NCBI GenBank assembly: GCA_963733765.1
Contig: CAVTEI010000003.1
Span: forward strand, 682,001 to 746,000
DNA: 64,000 nucleotides
DNA from: DATKAS01 sp963733765
GTDB taxonomy: Bacteria > Actinomycetota > Acidimicrobiia > Acidimicrobiales > DATKAS01
Reading direction: 5' to 3'
Shown: piece by piece, positions 9,297 to 20,305 of the stretch
How the letters are laid out: each line of letters starts with the position of its first letter
Position numbering within the stretch: the first letter of the stretch is position 1
The notes under the pieces: model-generated
Seen by the model: the letters and a program-made list of their open reading frames with translations, nothing else
Databases searched by the model: none
Told to the model about the DNA's origin: nothing
Translations under genes and position numbers: made by a program

Positions 9297-9583
9297 TCTT
9301 GTCCGGATCGCGGGGGGTCACCCAAGTCGCCCAGCGTGATCTGCCCAGATTCGGCCGCGGCAACGCTGGGCCGAACCCTCGCCAAGTACCAAATCGACAC
9401 GGCGAGACCGACCACGTTGAACAGGATCCCGATGCCGCATGCGGCCACCCACACGAGGCGACTGCGGCCCGCGAGGACGAACGCCCATTCGGGTCGGTGG
9501 GCCGCGTCGAGGAGTGCCCAGACCGAGATCGCCAGCGGAATCGACACGACGATGATCCCGAGGATCGTCATGAGGACCGTCAT
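9293..9583 (-). CDS. Small two-helix membrane protein
   Basis: 96 residues with two hydrophobic helices, about 2-24 (TVLMTILGIIVVSIPLAISVWALL) and 43-65 (VWVAACGIGILFNVVGLAVSIWYL), and a polar C-terminus. The LLDAAHRPEWAFVLAGRS segment between the helices recalls DUF2516-type proteins. Function unknown. It is translationally coupled to the downstream SGNH gene by a 4-bp overlap. Confidence 0.75.
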   Translation of the reverse strand: MTVLMTILGIIVVSIPLAISVWALLDAAHRPEWAFVLAGRSRLVWVAACGIGILFNVVGLAVSIWYLARVRPSVAAAESGQITLGDLGDPPRSGQE

Positions 9584-9620
9584 CGCGTCATCCCGACGTC
9601 CGGTATCCCGACGCCCATCG

Positions 9621-10323
9621 TCAGCCCATCTGCCAGACCAGCACCTCGGCGCCTTCGCCTTCGGCCGTCAACTCGAGCGAACCGGCGCCGGTCAAGCGCA
9701 CCGCGTCGCCTTCTCCGAGAGCACCGGCACCCTCGAGCACGACACCTCCGCCGCGCCACGAACAGGTGCACCCACTTCGCGTCGGGCACGGTCACCACTT
9801 CGCCGGGGTGGAGGCGTCCGGCCCAGAGCACGGCGTCGCGCTGAGCGATGTGGATCGCCGCCTGATGGCCGCGCCCCGACGCCACCGGCACGAGTCCTCC
9901 CTTTTCGAGCTCGCTGTTGATGTCCAGCTGTTCGTAGCCGGGCTCGATGCGCTCCGTGTCCGGGAGCACCCACATCTGGATGAACCGCACGTCATCGTCG
10001 CGACTCGGGTTCATCTCCGAATGCCAGATGCCGGTGCCGGCGCTCATGCGTTGGGCGAGCCCGGGATAGAGCAGGCCGCGGTGACCCTCCGAGTCCTTGT
10101 GCTCGAGCTGGCCTTCCAACACCCAGGTCACGATCTCCATGTCCTGGTGCGGGTGGGTCGAGAACCCCGTGCCCGCCTGCACCCAGTCGTCGTTGCTGAC
10201 GAGGAGCAGCCCGTGGCCTTGATTCGTGGGGTCGTAGTGCTGGCCGAAGCTGAAGCTGTGCTTCGAGTCGAGCCAGGAGATCTTGGTCTTGAACCGGCTG
10301 TCCGCAGATCGCACGTCGATCAT
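9621..10323 (-). CDS. Pirin-family protein (frameshifted near the 3' end)
   Basis: A bicupin of the pirin/quercetinase type. The metal motif HPHQDMEIVTWVLEG and SAGTGIWHSEMNP are intact. After WVHLFVA, at about 9755, the given frame turns into an Arg-rich shadow that runs on to 9580. One extra base (or a loss of two) restores a normal second cupin ending VLVWQMG with a stop at 9621. The ATG at 10323 is preceded by GGAGGA (10328-10333). A MarR operator lies just upstream, with marR next to it. Pirins can be quercetinases, iron-dependent transcription cofactors or metabolic modulators. Confidence 0.85.
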
Positions 10324-10339
10324 CGCATCCTCCAAAGTC

Positions 10340-10353
10340 GTTGCATATGCAAC
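10340..10353. promoter_or_regulatory. MarR-type operator upstream of pirin
   Basis: GTTGCATATGCAAC is a perfect 14-bp palindrome in the 50-bp gap between the marR stop and the pirin ATG. The TTGCATATGCAA form is typical of MarR-family sites. Its place suggests that the adjacent MarR protein represses a separate pirin promoter. Confidence 0.7.
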
Positions 10354-10372
10354 AAACGCCCTAGCCCGTCCA

Positions 10373-10813
10373 CTATTCCCCGAGCTTCGCGAGGATCCGC
10401 TTGAACGCCGCGATGTCGCGACCGTCGAGCTTGCGGGCGAAATGCTCCTCGATCCCCCGGAGGTGGACGGGAGCGGCGCGGCGCAGCGTGGAGCGCCCCT
10501 CGGGTGTGAGCACTGCGATCATGCCCCGCCCGTCCTCGAGGCTGGGCTCGCGCTCGACCAGCCCGACGCTCTGCATCCGATCGATCTGACGCGTGAGGCT
10601 GCTGCGGGGGAGCACGAGCCTCGACGCGAGGTCCTGCATGCGGAGACGGCCGCCAGCCTCGCGGAGCTGGAGGAGGATGTCGTACCAAGAGAGAGGCAGT
10701 CCTCGCTCGTCGGCGAGCTCGTGCTCGAGGTGCTCGACGATGCGGGCGTGGATCTCGAGGAAGCTGCGCCAAACCTCTACCCGGCTCTTGGCGGGCCGCG
10801 CGTCGGCCGCCAT
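10373..10813 (-). CDS. MarR-family transcriptional regulator
   Basis: 146 residues with the MarR winged helix. The helix-turn-helix lies in RLRMQDLASRLVLPRSSLTRQIDRM and the wing in VEREPSLEDGRGMIAVLT. An N-terminal dimerisation helix carries ELADERGLPLSWYDILLQL. It is the middle gene of an aminotransferase-marR-pirin run, with 1 bp between the aminotransferase stop and its ATG. It probably binds the palindrome at 10340-10353. Confidence 0.9.
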   Translation of the reverse strand: MAADARPAKSRVEVWRSFLEIHARIVEHLEHELADERGLPLSWYDILLQLREAGGRLRMQDLASRLVLPRSSLTRQIDRMQSVGLVEREPSLEDGRGMIAVLTPEGRSTLRRAAPVHLRGIEEHFARKLDGRDIAAFKRILAKLGE

Positions 10814-10814
10814 C

Positions 10815-12035
10815 TCAGGGCGACGTCGCCTTGAGGGCCGCGGCGAACGCAGCCAACGCAGTCGCGATTTCGCCCTCCGTGACGACGAGCGGGGGCATCC
10901 AGCGCAGCACGTCGTTGTTCGTCCCTGCGTTCATGAGGATCAGGTGGCCCTCCTCGAGGCAGTGCGCCTGCACGGCAGCGACGCGGGTGGGATCGGCGAA
11001 CTGAGATCCCACCATCAATCCCCATCCGCGGACGTCGACGATGCCGTCGACGAGCCGCTGCTGATCGACGAGGCCGGCGCGGAGCTGATCACCGCGGGCG
11101 CGCACGTTCTCGAGGAATCCCGGCTCGCTGAGCACGTCGATCGTTGCCAGCGCGGCCGCGCATCCGATCGGATTGCCGCCGTAGGTGCCACCGTGGCTGC
11201 CCCGCGGCCATCGGGTCATGAGCTCGTCGGAGGCCCCGATCGCCGAGATCGGGAATCCGGAGCCGAGCCCCTTCGCCATCACGAGCACGTCGGGACGCAC
11301 GCCGTAGTGCTCGACGGCGAACATGCGCCCGGTGCGTCCGAAGCCGGTCTGCACCTCGTCGGCGACGAACAAGATGCCGTGCTCACGGCAGATCTCTTCG
11401 AGGCCGCGCAGGAAGGCAACGGGTGCTGGGAGGTAACCGCCCTCACCGAGCTCGGGCTCGATCACGATCGCCGCGGTCTCGGCCGGCGCGGTCTGCGCCT
11501 TGAGGAGGAAGCGCACCTGTTCGAGGCACCAGTCGGCGTGCGCGTCGTCGACCGGGAAGGGCGCCACGAAGATGCCCGAAGGCAGCGGCGCGTGGCCGGC
11601 GCGGTAGCTCGTCTTCGACGTCGTCATCGCCATCGTCTGGTGGGTGCGCCCGTGGAAGCTCCCCTGAAACACGATCGTGTTGGGCCGGCCCGTCGTCTGC
11701 TTGGCGAGCTTGACCGCGCCCTCGGTCGCCTCGGCGCCCGAGTTCGCAAAGAAGAACCGGTCGATGCCATCGGGCGTGATCTCGGCGAGCTTGTCGGCGA
11801 GCTGTTCGAGCAGGGGATGGCGATACACGTTCACCTGCGCGTGGATGAACTTCGTCGCCTGCTCTTGGATCGCGGCGACGACTTTCGGGTGGCAGTGCCC
11901 GGTGCTCGTGACCGCGATGCCCGACGAGAAGTCGAGGTACTCCGCTCCATCGGCGGTCGTCACCCACGATCCCCTGCCCGAGATGACCTGCAGATCGGTC
12001 ACCTGGAACCAGACGTCGGACAGGTGCGATGCCAT
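10815..12035 (-). CDS. Class III PLP-dependent aminotransferase (GabT-like)
   Basis: 406-residue fold-type I aminotransferase moving an omega-amino group to a 2-oxo acid; 4-aminobutyrate or a related omega-amine is the likeliest donor. SGAEATEGAVKLA, SFHGRTHQTMAMT, the cofactor Asp in VADEVQTGFGRTGRM and the Schiff-base Lys in VMAKGLGSGFPISA are all seen. I chose the ATG at 12035 because the 24 extra codons of the longer frame run through the lon terminator hairpin. It forms an operon with marR and pirin. Substrate is inferred from family only. Confidence 0.88.
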   Translation of the reverse strand: MASHLSDVWFQVTDLQVISGRGSWVTTADGAEYLDFSSGIAVTSTGHCHPKVVAAIQEQATKFIHAQVNVYRHPLLEQLADKLAEITPDGIDRFFFANSGAEATEGAVKLAKQTTGRPNTIVFQGSFHGRTHQTMAMTTSKTSYRAGHAPLPSGIFVAPFPVDDAHADWCLEQVRFLLKAQTAPAETAAIVIEPELGEGGYLPAPVAFLRGLEEICREHGILFVADEVQTGFGRTGRMFAVEHYGVRPDVLVMAKGLGSGFPISAIGASDELMTRWPRGSHGGTYGGNPIGCAAALATIDVLSEPGFLENVRARGDQLRAGLVDQQRLVDGIVDVRGWGLMVGSQFADPTRVAAVQAHCLEEGHLILMNAGTNNDVLRWMPPLVVTEGEIATALAAFAAALKATSP

Positions 12036-12065
12036 GCCCGGATCGTACGCGTCGAACCCGGCTGA

Positions 12066-12112
12066 TTCTCTTGGCGCGATCGGGGCGCCGGGACCCGTTG
12101 GCGCCAAGAGAA
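12066..12112 (-). terminator. Hairpin downstream of lon
   Basis: A perfect 12-bp inverted repeat, TTCTCTTGGCGC (12066-12077) and GCGCCAAGAGAA (12101-12112), with a 23-nt loop. It starts 13 bp past the lon stop. No T-run follows on either strand, so it is a strong stem without a classical U tract. It may also mark the boundary before the aminotransferase operon. Confidence 0.6.
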
Positions 12113-12124
12113 CCGGCTCCGGTC

Positions 12125-14509
<2,385 letters not shown>

Positions 14510-14775
14510 GCGGTCGAGGGTATCGCCGCGCGCACGATTACAAACTTACGCTCCCTGTGTCCGATGCCACGAAAGGCACGGACGTGTGGTTTCGGTGGCG
14601 AAGGTCACGCCGCCCGGGGTGTCCTGACCGAAGTCATCAGGCACCCTGATAGACGGCCAGGTGACCATCGCCCAAAACGCGAGGGCCTGAGCCGGCGGGC
14701 CGGCGGCGCACGAGCGCCCCCCGTCGTGGAGGTCGCCTCGGCGGTACGAGCGGCCCTGACTCACCGGAGGATCTC
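14510..14775. other. Divergent intergenic region, lon / lysozyme-like lipoprotein
   Basis: 266 bp holding both promoters. I see one compact hairpin at 14560-14582 (arms TCCG-A-TGCC and GGCA-CGGA around ACGAAA) and the ribosome binding site CGGAGGA at 14764-14770 for the gene at 14776. No HspR-type inverted repeat or riboswitch core that I can recognise is present. Confidence 0.4.
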
Positions 14776-15174
14776 ATGCGCCTGCGCGCGCGCATCATCA
14801 CGCTCGTAGCCGTCGGCATGGTCTTCATGGCGACGAGCTGCACGCCGGCCATCTTCGCGATCAAGTCCGAGTTCGCTGCCCGCGGCGCGACCGATGTCGA
14901 GCAGGACAACGCGATCCGCGTCGCGTCGTGCGAGTCGGGCGGAGGCGACGCGTACGGCATCCAGCCCCAAGTCGTCTCGCGCGGCAACTGGGGCATGTTC
15001 CAGATCAACTGGACCGCGCAGCGGACGCGCGTCGAGCGGCTCGGCTACACGAAGGACCAGTTGCTCGATCCCACTGTGAACGCGCGTGTCGCAGCCGATC
15101 TGTGGAGCGATCTCGGACGCCGTTTCGGTACGAGCGCAGGATGGTCGTGCGCTCGCATCGTCGGCGTGCACTGA
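14776..15174 (+). CDS. Lysozyme-like (transglycosylase) lipoprotein
   Basis: 132 residues. The N-terminus is a lipoprotein signal: Arg-rich start, hydrophobic stretch VAVGMVFMATSC, with the lipobox Cys near residue 22. The remainder matches the small lysozyme-like/resuscitation-factor fold: IRVASCESGGG gives the catalytic Glu, then GNWGMFQIN, VAADLW and a final GWSCA. It should cleave peptidoglycan glycan strands at the cell surface. The start is fixed by GGAGGA six bases upstream. Confidence 0.85.
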   Translation: MRLRARIITLVAVGMVFMATSCTPAIFAIKSEFAARGATDVEQDNAIRVASCESGGGDAYGIQPQVVSRGNWGMFQINWTAQRTRVERLGYTKDQLLDPTVNARVAADLWSDLGRRFGTSAGWSCARIVGVH

Positions 15175-15196
15175 CGCGTTCGCTGGACGCTGGCGC

Positions 15197-16406
15197 TTAG
15201 GTCGCGGCTGCCTGCGCGAGCGCGTCGTCCCAAGACATGCGGGTCGCGAGCGCTTTCCGCCACGGCATGAGCTGTTTCGGAAGGCTCATCCCGAGTGCGG
15301 CGACGAGGCGACCGGCCCGGCCGTAGAGCGCGACGAACTTCCGCTCGTCAACGGAGCCGTGGACGACGCGCACTTCGTCGTCGCCGTGGGCGCGGCCCAC
15401 GAACTGGATGCGAGTGTCGTACTGGTCGGACCAGAAGAACGGCACCGGCGCATACGGCTCGCCGTTTCCCTCACCCATCAACAGGTTCTTCGCCGCCGCA
15501 GCGCCTTGCTCGGCGGCGTTCGTCCAGTGCTCGACGCGCATCTCCTCGTCGAACAGCTTGTTCGGCCAGCGCGTGATGTCGCCCGCGCAATACACACCCG
15601 GCGGTCCGGCGGCGAGCATCGCGTCGCAGACGACGCCATCCCGGATCTCGAGGCCTGAGCCTTCGAGCCACTTCGTGTTCGGCATCACGCCGATGCCGAC
15701 GACGACGACGTCAGCGTCGAGCGTCGTCCCATCGCTGAGGCGGACCCGCTCGACGCGTGCGCCTCCCTCGATCGCGTCCACGCCGGTGTTGGTCCGCACC
15801 TCGACGCCGTGGTCGGCGTGAACGGCGGCGCACGCGGCCCCCATGTGATCGCCGAGTGCGCGTGCGAGTGGCACCGGCAGCGCCTCGAGGATGGTGACCT
15901 CGAGCCCGCGCTTGCGCGGCAGTGGCTGCGACCTCCGCGCCGATGAACCCCGCGCCCACCACGACGACGCGTCCGGGCTCCTTCTCGAGATCGGCCCGAA
16001 GCGCCAGCGAGTCCTCGACGGTGCGGAGGAGGTAGATGCCGTCGAGGTCGGGCGTACCGGGGATCTGTCTCGGCGTCGCGCCCGTCGCGAGGATCACGCC
16101 GTCGTAGGGCACGCGCTCTCCGCTCGCCAACGTGACCTCCCGCGCCGAGGTGTCGAGCCCGGTCGCCGTCTGCCCGAGCCGGACGTCGAGGTCGAGGTCG
16201 TCGTACTCGGTGGGCTTGCGGAGGTGAATGTCGTCGTGCTCGAGCTCCCCACCGAGCACTCGTTTCGACAACGGCGGACGGTCGTAGGGCAGATGGTGCT
16301 CCGCCCCGATGAGCGTCACCGCGCCGTCGAAGCCGCCGGTGCGAAGCGTCTCGGCCGCCCGCAAGCCCGCGAGTGAGGCTCCGACGACCACCACGTTGCG
16401 CAGCAT
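15197..16406 (-). CDS. FAD-dependent NAD(P)H:ferredoxin/rubredoxin-type reductase (one frameshift)
   Basis: About 403 residues when restored. The FAD site is VVVGASLAGLRAAETL at the N-terminus, with YDRPPLSK typical of ferredoxin/rubredoxin reductases. The NAD site is VVVVGAGFIGAEVAATA. At about 15918 one extra base breaks the frame between ATA and RKRGLEVTIL; downstream, VVVGIGVMPN and YCAGDITRW continue normally to LAQAAAT. These enzymes pass electrons to ferredoxin, rubredoxin or P450 partners, none of which is adjacent. The indel is more likely a reading error than decay because both halves are conserved. Confidence 0.85.
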
Positions 16407-16418
16407 CGGCTCAGCCTC

Positions 16419-17270
16419 TCAGCCCACGGCGATCAGCACCACGCCCACGACCGCGACCCCGAGGCCAACGAGCTGCGCGCGGTGAAAGCGCTCGTGCAGC
16501 ACGCCACGCGCGAGCAGCACCGTGCTCGCCGGATACAGCGAGCTGACCGGGCCGACGATCGACAGCAAACCGACTCGTGTGGCGAGCAGGAAGAACGCAT
16601 TTGCCGCCGCGTCGAAGACGCCGGTGCCGGCGATCAGTGGAAGCGACTGCCGAGTCGGAGCGTCACGGCGCACACGGGGGATGAACGCGAAGACGAGGGC
16701 CAGCAGCGCGGCCGATGTCCACCGCGAAGCGAGCAGCGGCCACATGCCCGAATCGTCGGTGGTGTTGGAGTACAAGACGAAGAACGCTCCGAAGCCCACG
16801 CCCGCGACCATCGCGAGGAGCAGCGGTGTCGTGCTCTTCGTCTCCGGGGCGTGGTCGAGCGTCGGGCTCTGTGACGAGATCAACGCGACGGAGCCGACCG
16901 CGAGCGCGACGCCGAGAAGGGCGACCGCCGATGGTCGTTCACCGAAGGCGAGGCCCCACGCGACCGGGACGATGGCGGACACGACCGCAGTGACCGGCGC
17001 GACCACTCCCATGCGTCCGAGCGCGAGACCTTGGTAGAAGAGCGCGACCGACACCATGCCCACGATGCCGGCGACGGCCCCAATGATGATGTCCTGCTGC
17101 TGCGGATCTGCGCCCGAGTCGAGCGCGACGACCGCGACCACCAACACCGCCGCGAGGGCGTGCGACAGGAAGACCACCCAGAGCACGGGCACGCGCCGTG
17201 ACGCCAGCCCGCCGAGGAAGTCGCCGGTTCCGTACGTGACCGCGACGAACAAACCGAGCAGGACCGCCAT
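16419..17270 (-). CDS. EamA/DMT-family transporter
   Basis: 283 residues with ten hydrophobic helices in two EamA halves; the first half ends near ALISSQS and the second begins at LLLAMVAGVGFGAFFVLYS. DMT exporters move amino acids, nucleotides or drugs out of the cell. Substrate is unknown. It lies 12 bp upstream of the reductase gene and is probably cotranscribed with it. Confidence 0.88.
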   Translation of the reverse strand: MAVLLGLFVAVTYGTGDFLGGLASRRVPVLWVVFLSHALAAVLVVAVVALDSGADPQQQDIIIGAVAGIVGMVSVALFYQGLALGRMGVVAPVTAVVSAIVPVAWGLAFGERPSAVALLGVALAVGSVALISSQSPTLDHAPETKSTTPLLLAMVAGVGFGAFFVLYSNTTDDSGMWPLLASRWTSAALLALVFAFIPRVRRDAPTRQSLPLIAGTGVFDAAANAFFLLATRVGLLSIVGPVSSLYPASTVLLARGVLHERFHRAQLVGLGVAVVGVVLIAVG

Positions 17271-17312
17271 CAGTGCGATGGCCGCCGATCGATCAGCGGT
17301 GACCCCGCTGGC

Positions 17313-17498
17313 TTATGCCGGAGTGAACGCCGCCACGTCGTCGAGCGGGATGAACCAGTCCTCGTCGCCCTCGACCATCCAGATGGTGTTGCGGTTGACG
17401 TTGAGCAGCGTGCCCTCGACGTCGTGACCGTCGGACAAATCAACGTGCACCAGCCGACCGATGAGCGATCTGAGGCCGGTGCGGTCCTGATCGGACAT
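17313..17498 (-). CDS. Small LSm-like beta-barrel protein
   Basis: 61 residues, MSDQDRTGLRSLIGRLVH at the start, then VDLSDGHDVEGTLLNVNR and IWMVEGDEDWFIPLDDV. The strand pattern (LIGRLVHVDLSDG, VEGTLLNVN, IWMVEGDE, WFIPLDDVAAF) resembles a single Sm/LSm fold, with -DG- where Sm1 has -DGR-. The role is unknown; a small RNA- or protein-binding module is inference. It starts 42 bp upstream of the EamA gene on the same strand. Confidence 0.7.
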   Translation of the reverse strand: MSDQDRTGLRSLIGRLVHVDLSDGHDVEGTLLNVNRNTIWMVEGDEDWFIPLDDVAAFTPA

Positions 17499-17657
17499 GC
17501 CTCCCCTTTCCCACCCCCCTGTGTCCCGCGTGGGCGAACCCTCGCGGTGATCCGAGGAGACCGGCCCCGATCGTCGTTGACCGCCGCCCCGGGCCTCGGG
17601 ATCGAAGACCGGTTTACTCCGCGGCGATGGGTCAGATGGGTGATGGTCGGGGAGAGC

Positions 17658-18887
17658 TCAGTCCCGCACAGGTGACGGTGGGCCGGCGTTGGCCATCAGG
17701 CGCGCCGTGTCCTCGGCGGCCTTCCGGGCGCCGTCGTGCTTGCCGATCGCTTCCATGATCGCTCCGACGGCGCCGGCCATCAGCTCGCCCTTGTTCGTCC
17801 CGACGTAGTCCGCGGAGTCGCGAAGTGGACGCAAGTACCCGTTGATCTCGGGAATCACATACCGCGCGAACAAGTCCCAGCTGCGCAGAGTCGCCTCGCG
17901 GTTGGCCCAGTCGTGTGCGAACCCGAGCACACACCCGAAGCCGCCGACGGTCTCGTGCAGTGATCGAATCGCGGCGATCGCGTCGTCGGGCGTCCCGATG
18001 ATGCCCGTGCCGGCGCCTTGCGCCGCCCCGCCGTTCGCGATGGCGGAGGCCATCTCGTACGCGTCGGGCATGAACTCGGCGCCCGGTCGCCCGAGGACCT
18101 TGACGTTGTACTCGTTGTGCCAGCGCTGCAGCCCCAGCGCGGCCTCCTCGATGGCGCGATCCTTCGTCTCCGCGATGTGCCACGCCATGAGGACGCGCCA
18201 ATCGGAGCGGTTCACGACCTGTCCGTGGTCCAACGCTGCTTGCTCCGCAAAGCCCCACTGCGTCGGCAATGCCATGAGCCCTTCGGTCGACGTCGACGCG
18301 ATCGACAGAACGCCGATGCCGTACTTCCCCGCGAGGGTCATGCCAGATGGGCTGATGCTCGACGCCACTGCCATCGGCATGGTCTCCTGCAGAGGAAGGA
18401 TCTGGAGCGCGGCGTCGTTCAGCTCGAACCAGTCGCTGTGGTGGGTGAACCGTTCGCCCGACAGCAGGCGGATGCACACCCCGATGCCTTCGTCCTGACG
18501 GTCGCGCAGCAGGTTCGGCGCGATGCCGTGTGTGCGCGCGTCGGAGGGCAGGGCGCCCGGGCCGGTGCCGAAGATGACCCGACCACCGGTCATGTGGTCG
18601 AGCTGCACCATGCGCTGACACACATTGAAAGGGTGGTGATAGGGGAGGGACACGACGCCGGTGCCGAGCTTGATGCGCTGCGTGCGCTCACCGGCGGCGG
18701 CGAGGAACAGCTCGGGCGAGGCGATCATCTCCCAACCGCTCGAGTGATGCTCCCCCACCCAGAACTCGTCGTACCCGAGCTTGTCGAGCGTGGCGGCGAG
18801 CTCGAGGTCGCGCTGCAACAGCAGGCTCGGGTGCTCACCGAGCGGGTGGTGCGGGGCCAGGAAGGCACCGAAGCGCAGGCGTGACAT
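17658..18887 (-). CDS. LLM-class flavin-dependent oxidoreductase
   Basis: 409-residue TIM-barrel flavin monooxygenase of the luciferase-like superfamily. Typical segments are FWVGEHHSSGWEMIASPELFL, IKLGTGVVSLPYHHPF and GRVIFGTGPGALPSDA. Relatives include limonene 1,2-monooxygenase-like enzymes acting on terpenoid or steroid substrates with FMNH2 from a separate reductase. It is divergent from an MFS transporter, and a perfect 20-bp palindrome lies between them. Substrate unknown. Confidence 0.9.
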   Translation of the reverse strand: MSRLRFGAFLAPHHPLGEHPSLLLQRDLELAATLDKLGYDEFWVGEHHSSGWEMIASPELFLAAAGERTQRIKLGTGVVSLPYHHPFNVCQRMVQLDHMTGGRVIFGTGPGALPSDARTHGIAPNLLRDRQDEGIGVCIRLLSGERFTHHSDWFELNDAALQILPLQETMPMAVASSISPSGMTLAGKYGIGVLSIASTSTEGLMALPTQWGFAEQAALDHGQVVNRSDWRVLMAWHIAETKDRAIEEAALGLQRWHNEYNVKVLGRPGAEFMPDAYEMASAIANGGAAQGAGTGIIGTPDDAIAAIRSLHETVGGFGCVLGFAHDWANREATLRSWDLFARYVIPEINGYLRPLRDSADYVGTNKGELMAGAVGAIMEAIGKHDGARKAAEDTARLMANAGPPSPVRD

Positions 18888-18930
18888 GTGGAGATCTCCC
18901 TCGTTCTTGTGACATCGGACGTGGCCCGAG

Positions 18931-18950
18931 CCTTGACCGGCCGGTCAAGG
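18931..18950. promoter_or_regulatory. Perfect 20-bp palindromic operator
   Basis: CCTTGACCGGCCGGTCAAGG is a perfect dyad midway between the divergent oxidoreductase and MFS genes. On the plus strand its TTGACC could itself be a -35 box with TATCGC 17 bp downstream. Its arms match the operator at 5920-5935, so one repressor may control both loci. Confidence 0.7.
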
Positions 18951-19002
18951 AACGGTATCGCCCGCATTTGCCCGCATCCCAACTGGTTAGCGTTCCGGCA
19001 CC

Positions 19003-20302
19003 ATGCCCCCTGCACCGAGCGCGCGCGAGCTCCTTCGCGGGCGGTCGGTCAAGGCCCTGCTGACGCTCGTCGCGCTGTCGACAGCGGGCTCCGTCATTCA
19101 GGCAGTGGCGCTCGGGAAGTTCGTGTTCGACACCACGGACCGTGAGCTCGACCTCGGGTTCGTCGGGCTCGCCGAGTTTGCACCCGCGGCGATCCTCGTG
19201 CTCGTGACCGGCCACGTCGCCGACCGCTTCGACCGCCGTACGGTCGTGCGGATCGCGTTGTCGGGCGAGGTCCTGTGCTCGGCCGCGCTGGCTTGGTACG
19301 TGAGCACCGAGCCGACGGCGGTAGGTCCGATCTTCGCGTTGAGCGCGGCGTATGGCGTGGCCCGCGCGTTCGCGGCGCCCGCGTCGCGCGCGCTGTACGC
19401 AGATGTGGTCGACGCCGACTCCCTGCCACGCCTCGTGGCTATGACCTCAGCCTCGTTCCAGTCGGCCCTCATCGCCGCGCCAGTGATCTCCGGCTTCCTG
19501 TACGTCGGCGCGCCAACGTGGCCGTTCGTCGCGTCGGCGGTGCTCGCGGCGGCCGGTGCCATGTCCTCGTTTCTCATCAAAGTGAAATGGGGTCGCATCG
19601 GCACTCGTGAGCATGAGGACGCACCGAGCCTGCACACCGCGCTCGAGGGCTTGCGTCTCATCTTCCGCACTCCGATCCTGCTCGGTGCGATCTCGCTCGA
19701 TCTTTTCGCGGTGCTGTTTGGCGGCGCAGTCGCGCTCGTTGCCGGCGATCGCCGACGAGCAGCTGGGCGTGGGCGCAGTCGGGCTCGGTGTGTTGCGGGC
19801 GGCAGCGGGAGTTGGCGCGGCGATCATGGCCGTCACGCTTGCGCTGAGGCCTATCAACCGGCGCGTAGGCCGATCGTTGTTCGTCGCGGTCGCCATCTTC
19901 GGCATCGGCACCATCGTGCTCGGCATCACACACAGCTTCGCGATCGCATTCGTCAGCCTCCTCGTGCTGAGCGCGGCCGACGCGGTCAGCGTGTTCATTC
20001 GGGCGACGCTGACGCCGTTGGTGACACCCGCGTCGGCACGCGGTCGTGTGCTCGCCGTCGAGAACGTGTTCATCGGGGCGTCGAATGAGCTCGGGGCGTT
20101 CGAGTCGGGGGTCGCCGGTCAGCTGCTCGGCCTCACGCCCGCGGTCGTGCTCGGTGGCGGCATGACACTGGTCGTCGCGGGGGTGTGGACGGTGCTGTTC
20201 CCGTCGCTTCGCGACGTCGACCGCTTCTCCGATCTCTCGGGCGCGTCACCGAACGAAGTGCCGGTCGCGGCCGACTCACCGCAGATCGTGCCCGGAGGCT
20301 GA
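19003..20302 (+). CDS. MFS transporter (one frameshift)
   Basis: About 432 residues when restored, with twelve predicted helices. The first half carries GHVADRFDRRTVVR, the usual loop between helices 2 and 3. At about 19738 an extra base separates LFGGAVAL from PAIADEQLGVGAVGLGVLRAAAGVG; the second half then reads normally to the stop at 20302. Proteins like this are often annotated as drug or enterobactin exporters. It is divergent from the LLM oxidoreductase and 3 bp upstream of the alcohol dehydrogenase, so efflux may be tied to the same metabolism. Confidence 0.85.
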
Positions 20303-20305
20303 CCC

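Noticed and set aside
9580..9800. Arg-rich C-terminus of the pirin frame as a new nucleic-acid-binding tail
   Set aside because: The Arg-rich run is the out-of-frame reading of a normal cupin end and disappears when the frame is corrected.
14510..14775. Riboswitch (cyclic di-AMP type) before the lysozyme-like gene
   Set aside because: Such elements precede wall-hydrolase genes in actinobacteria, but I could not match the conserved core segments here; only one small hairpin is clear.
15711..16406. Two separate reductase genes at 15.2-16.4 kb
   Set aside because: The two overlapping frames are the halves of one reductase, joined perfectly by removing one base near 15918.
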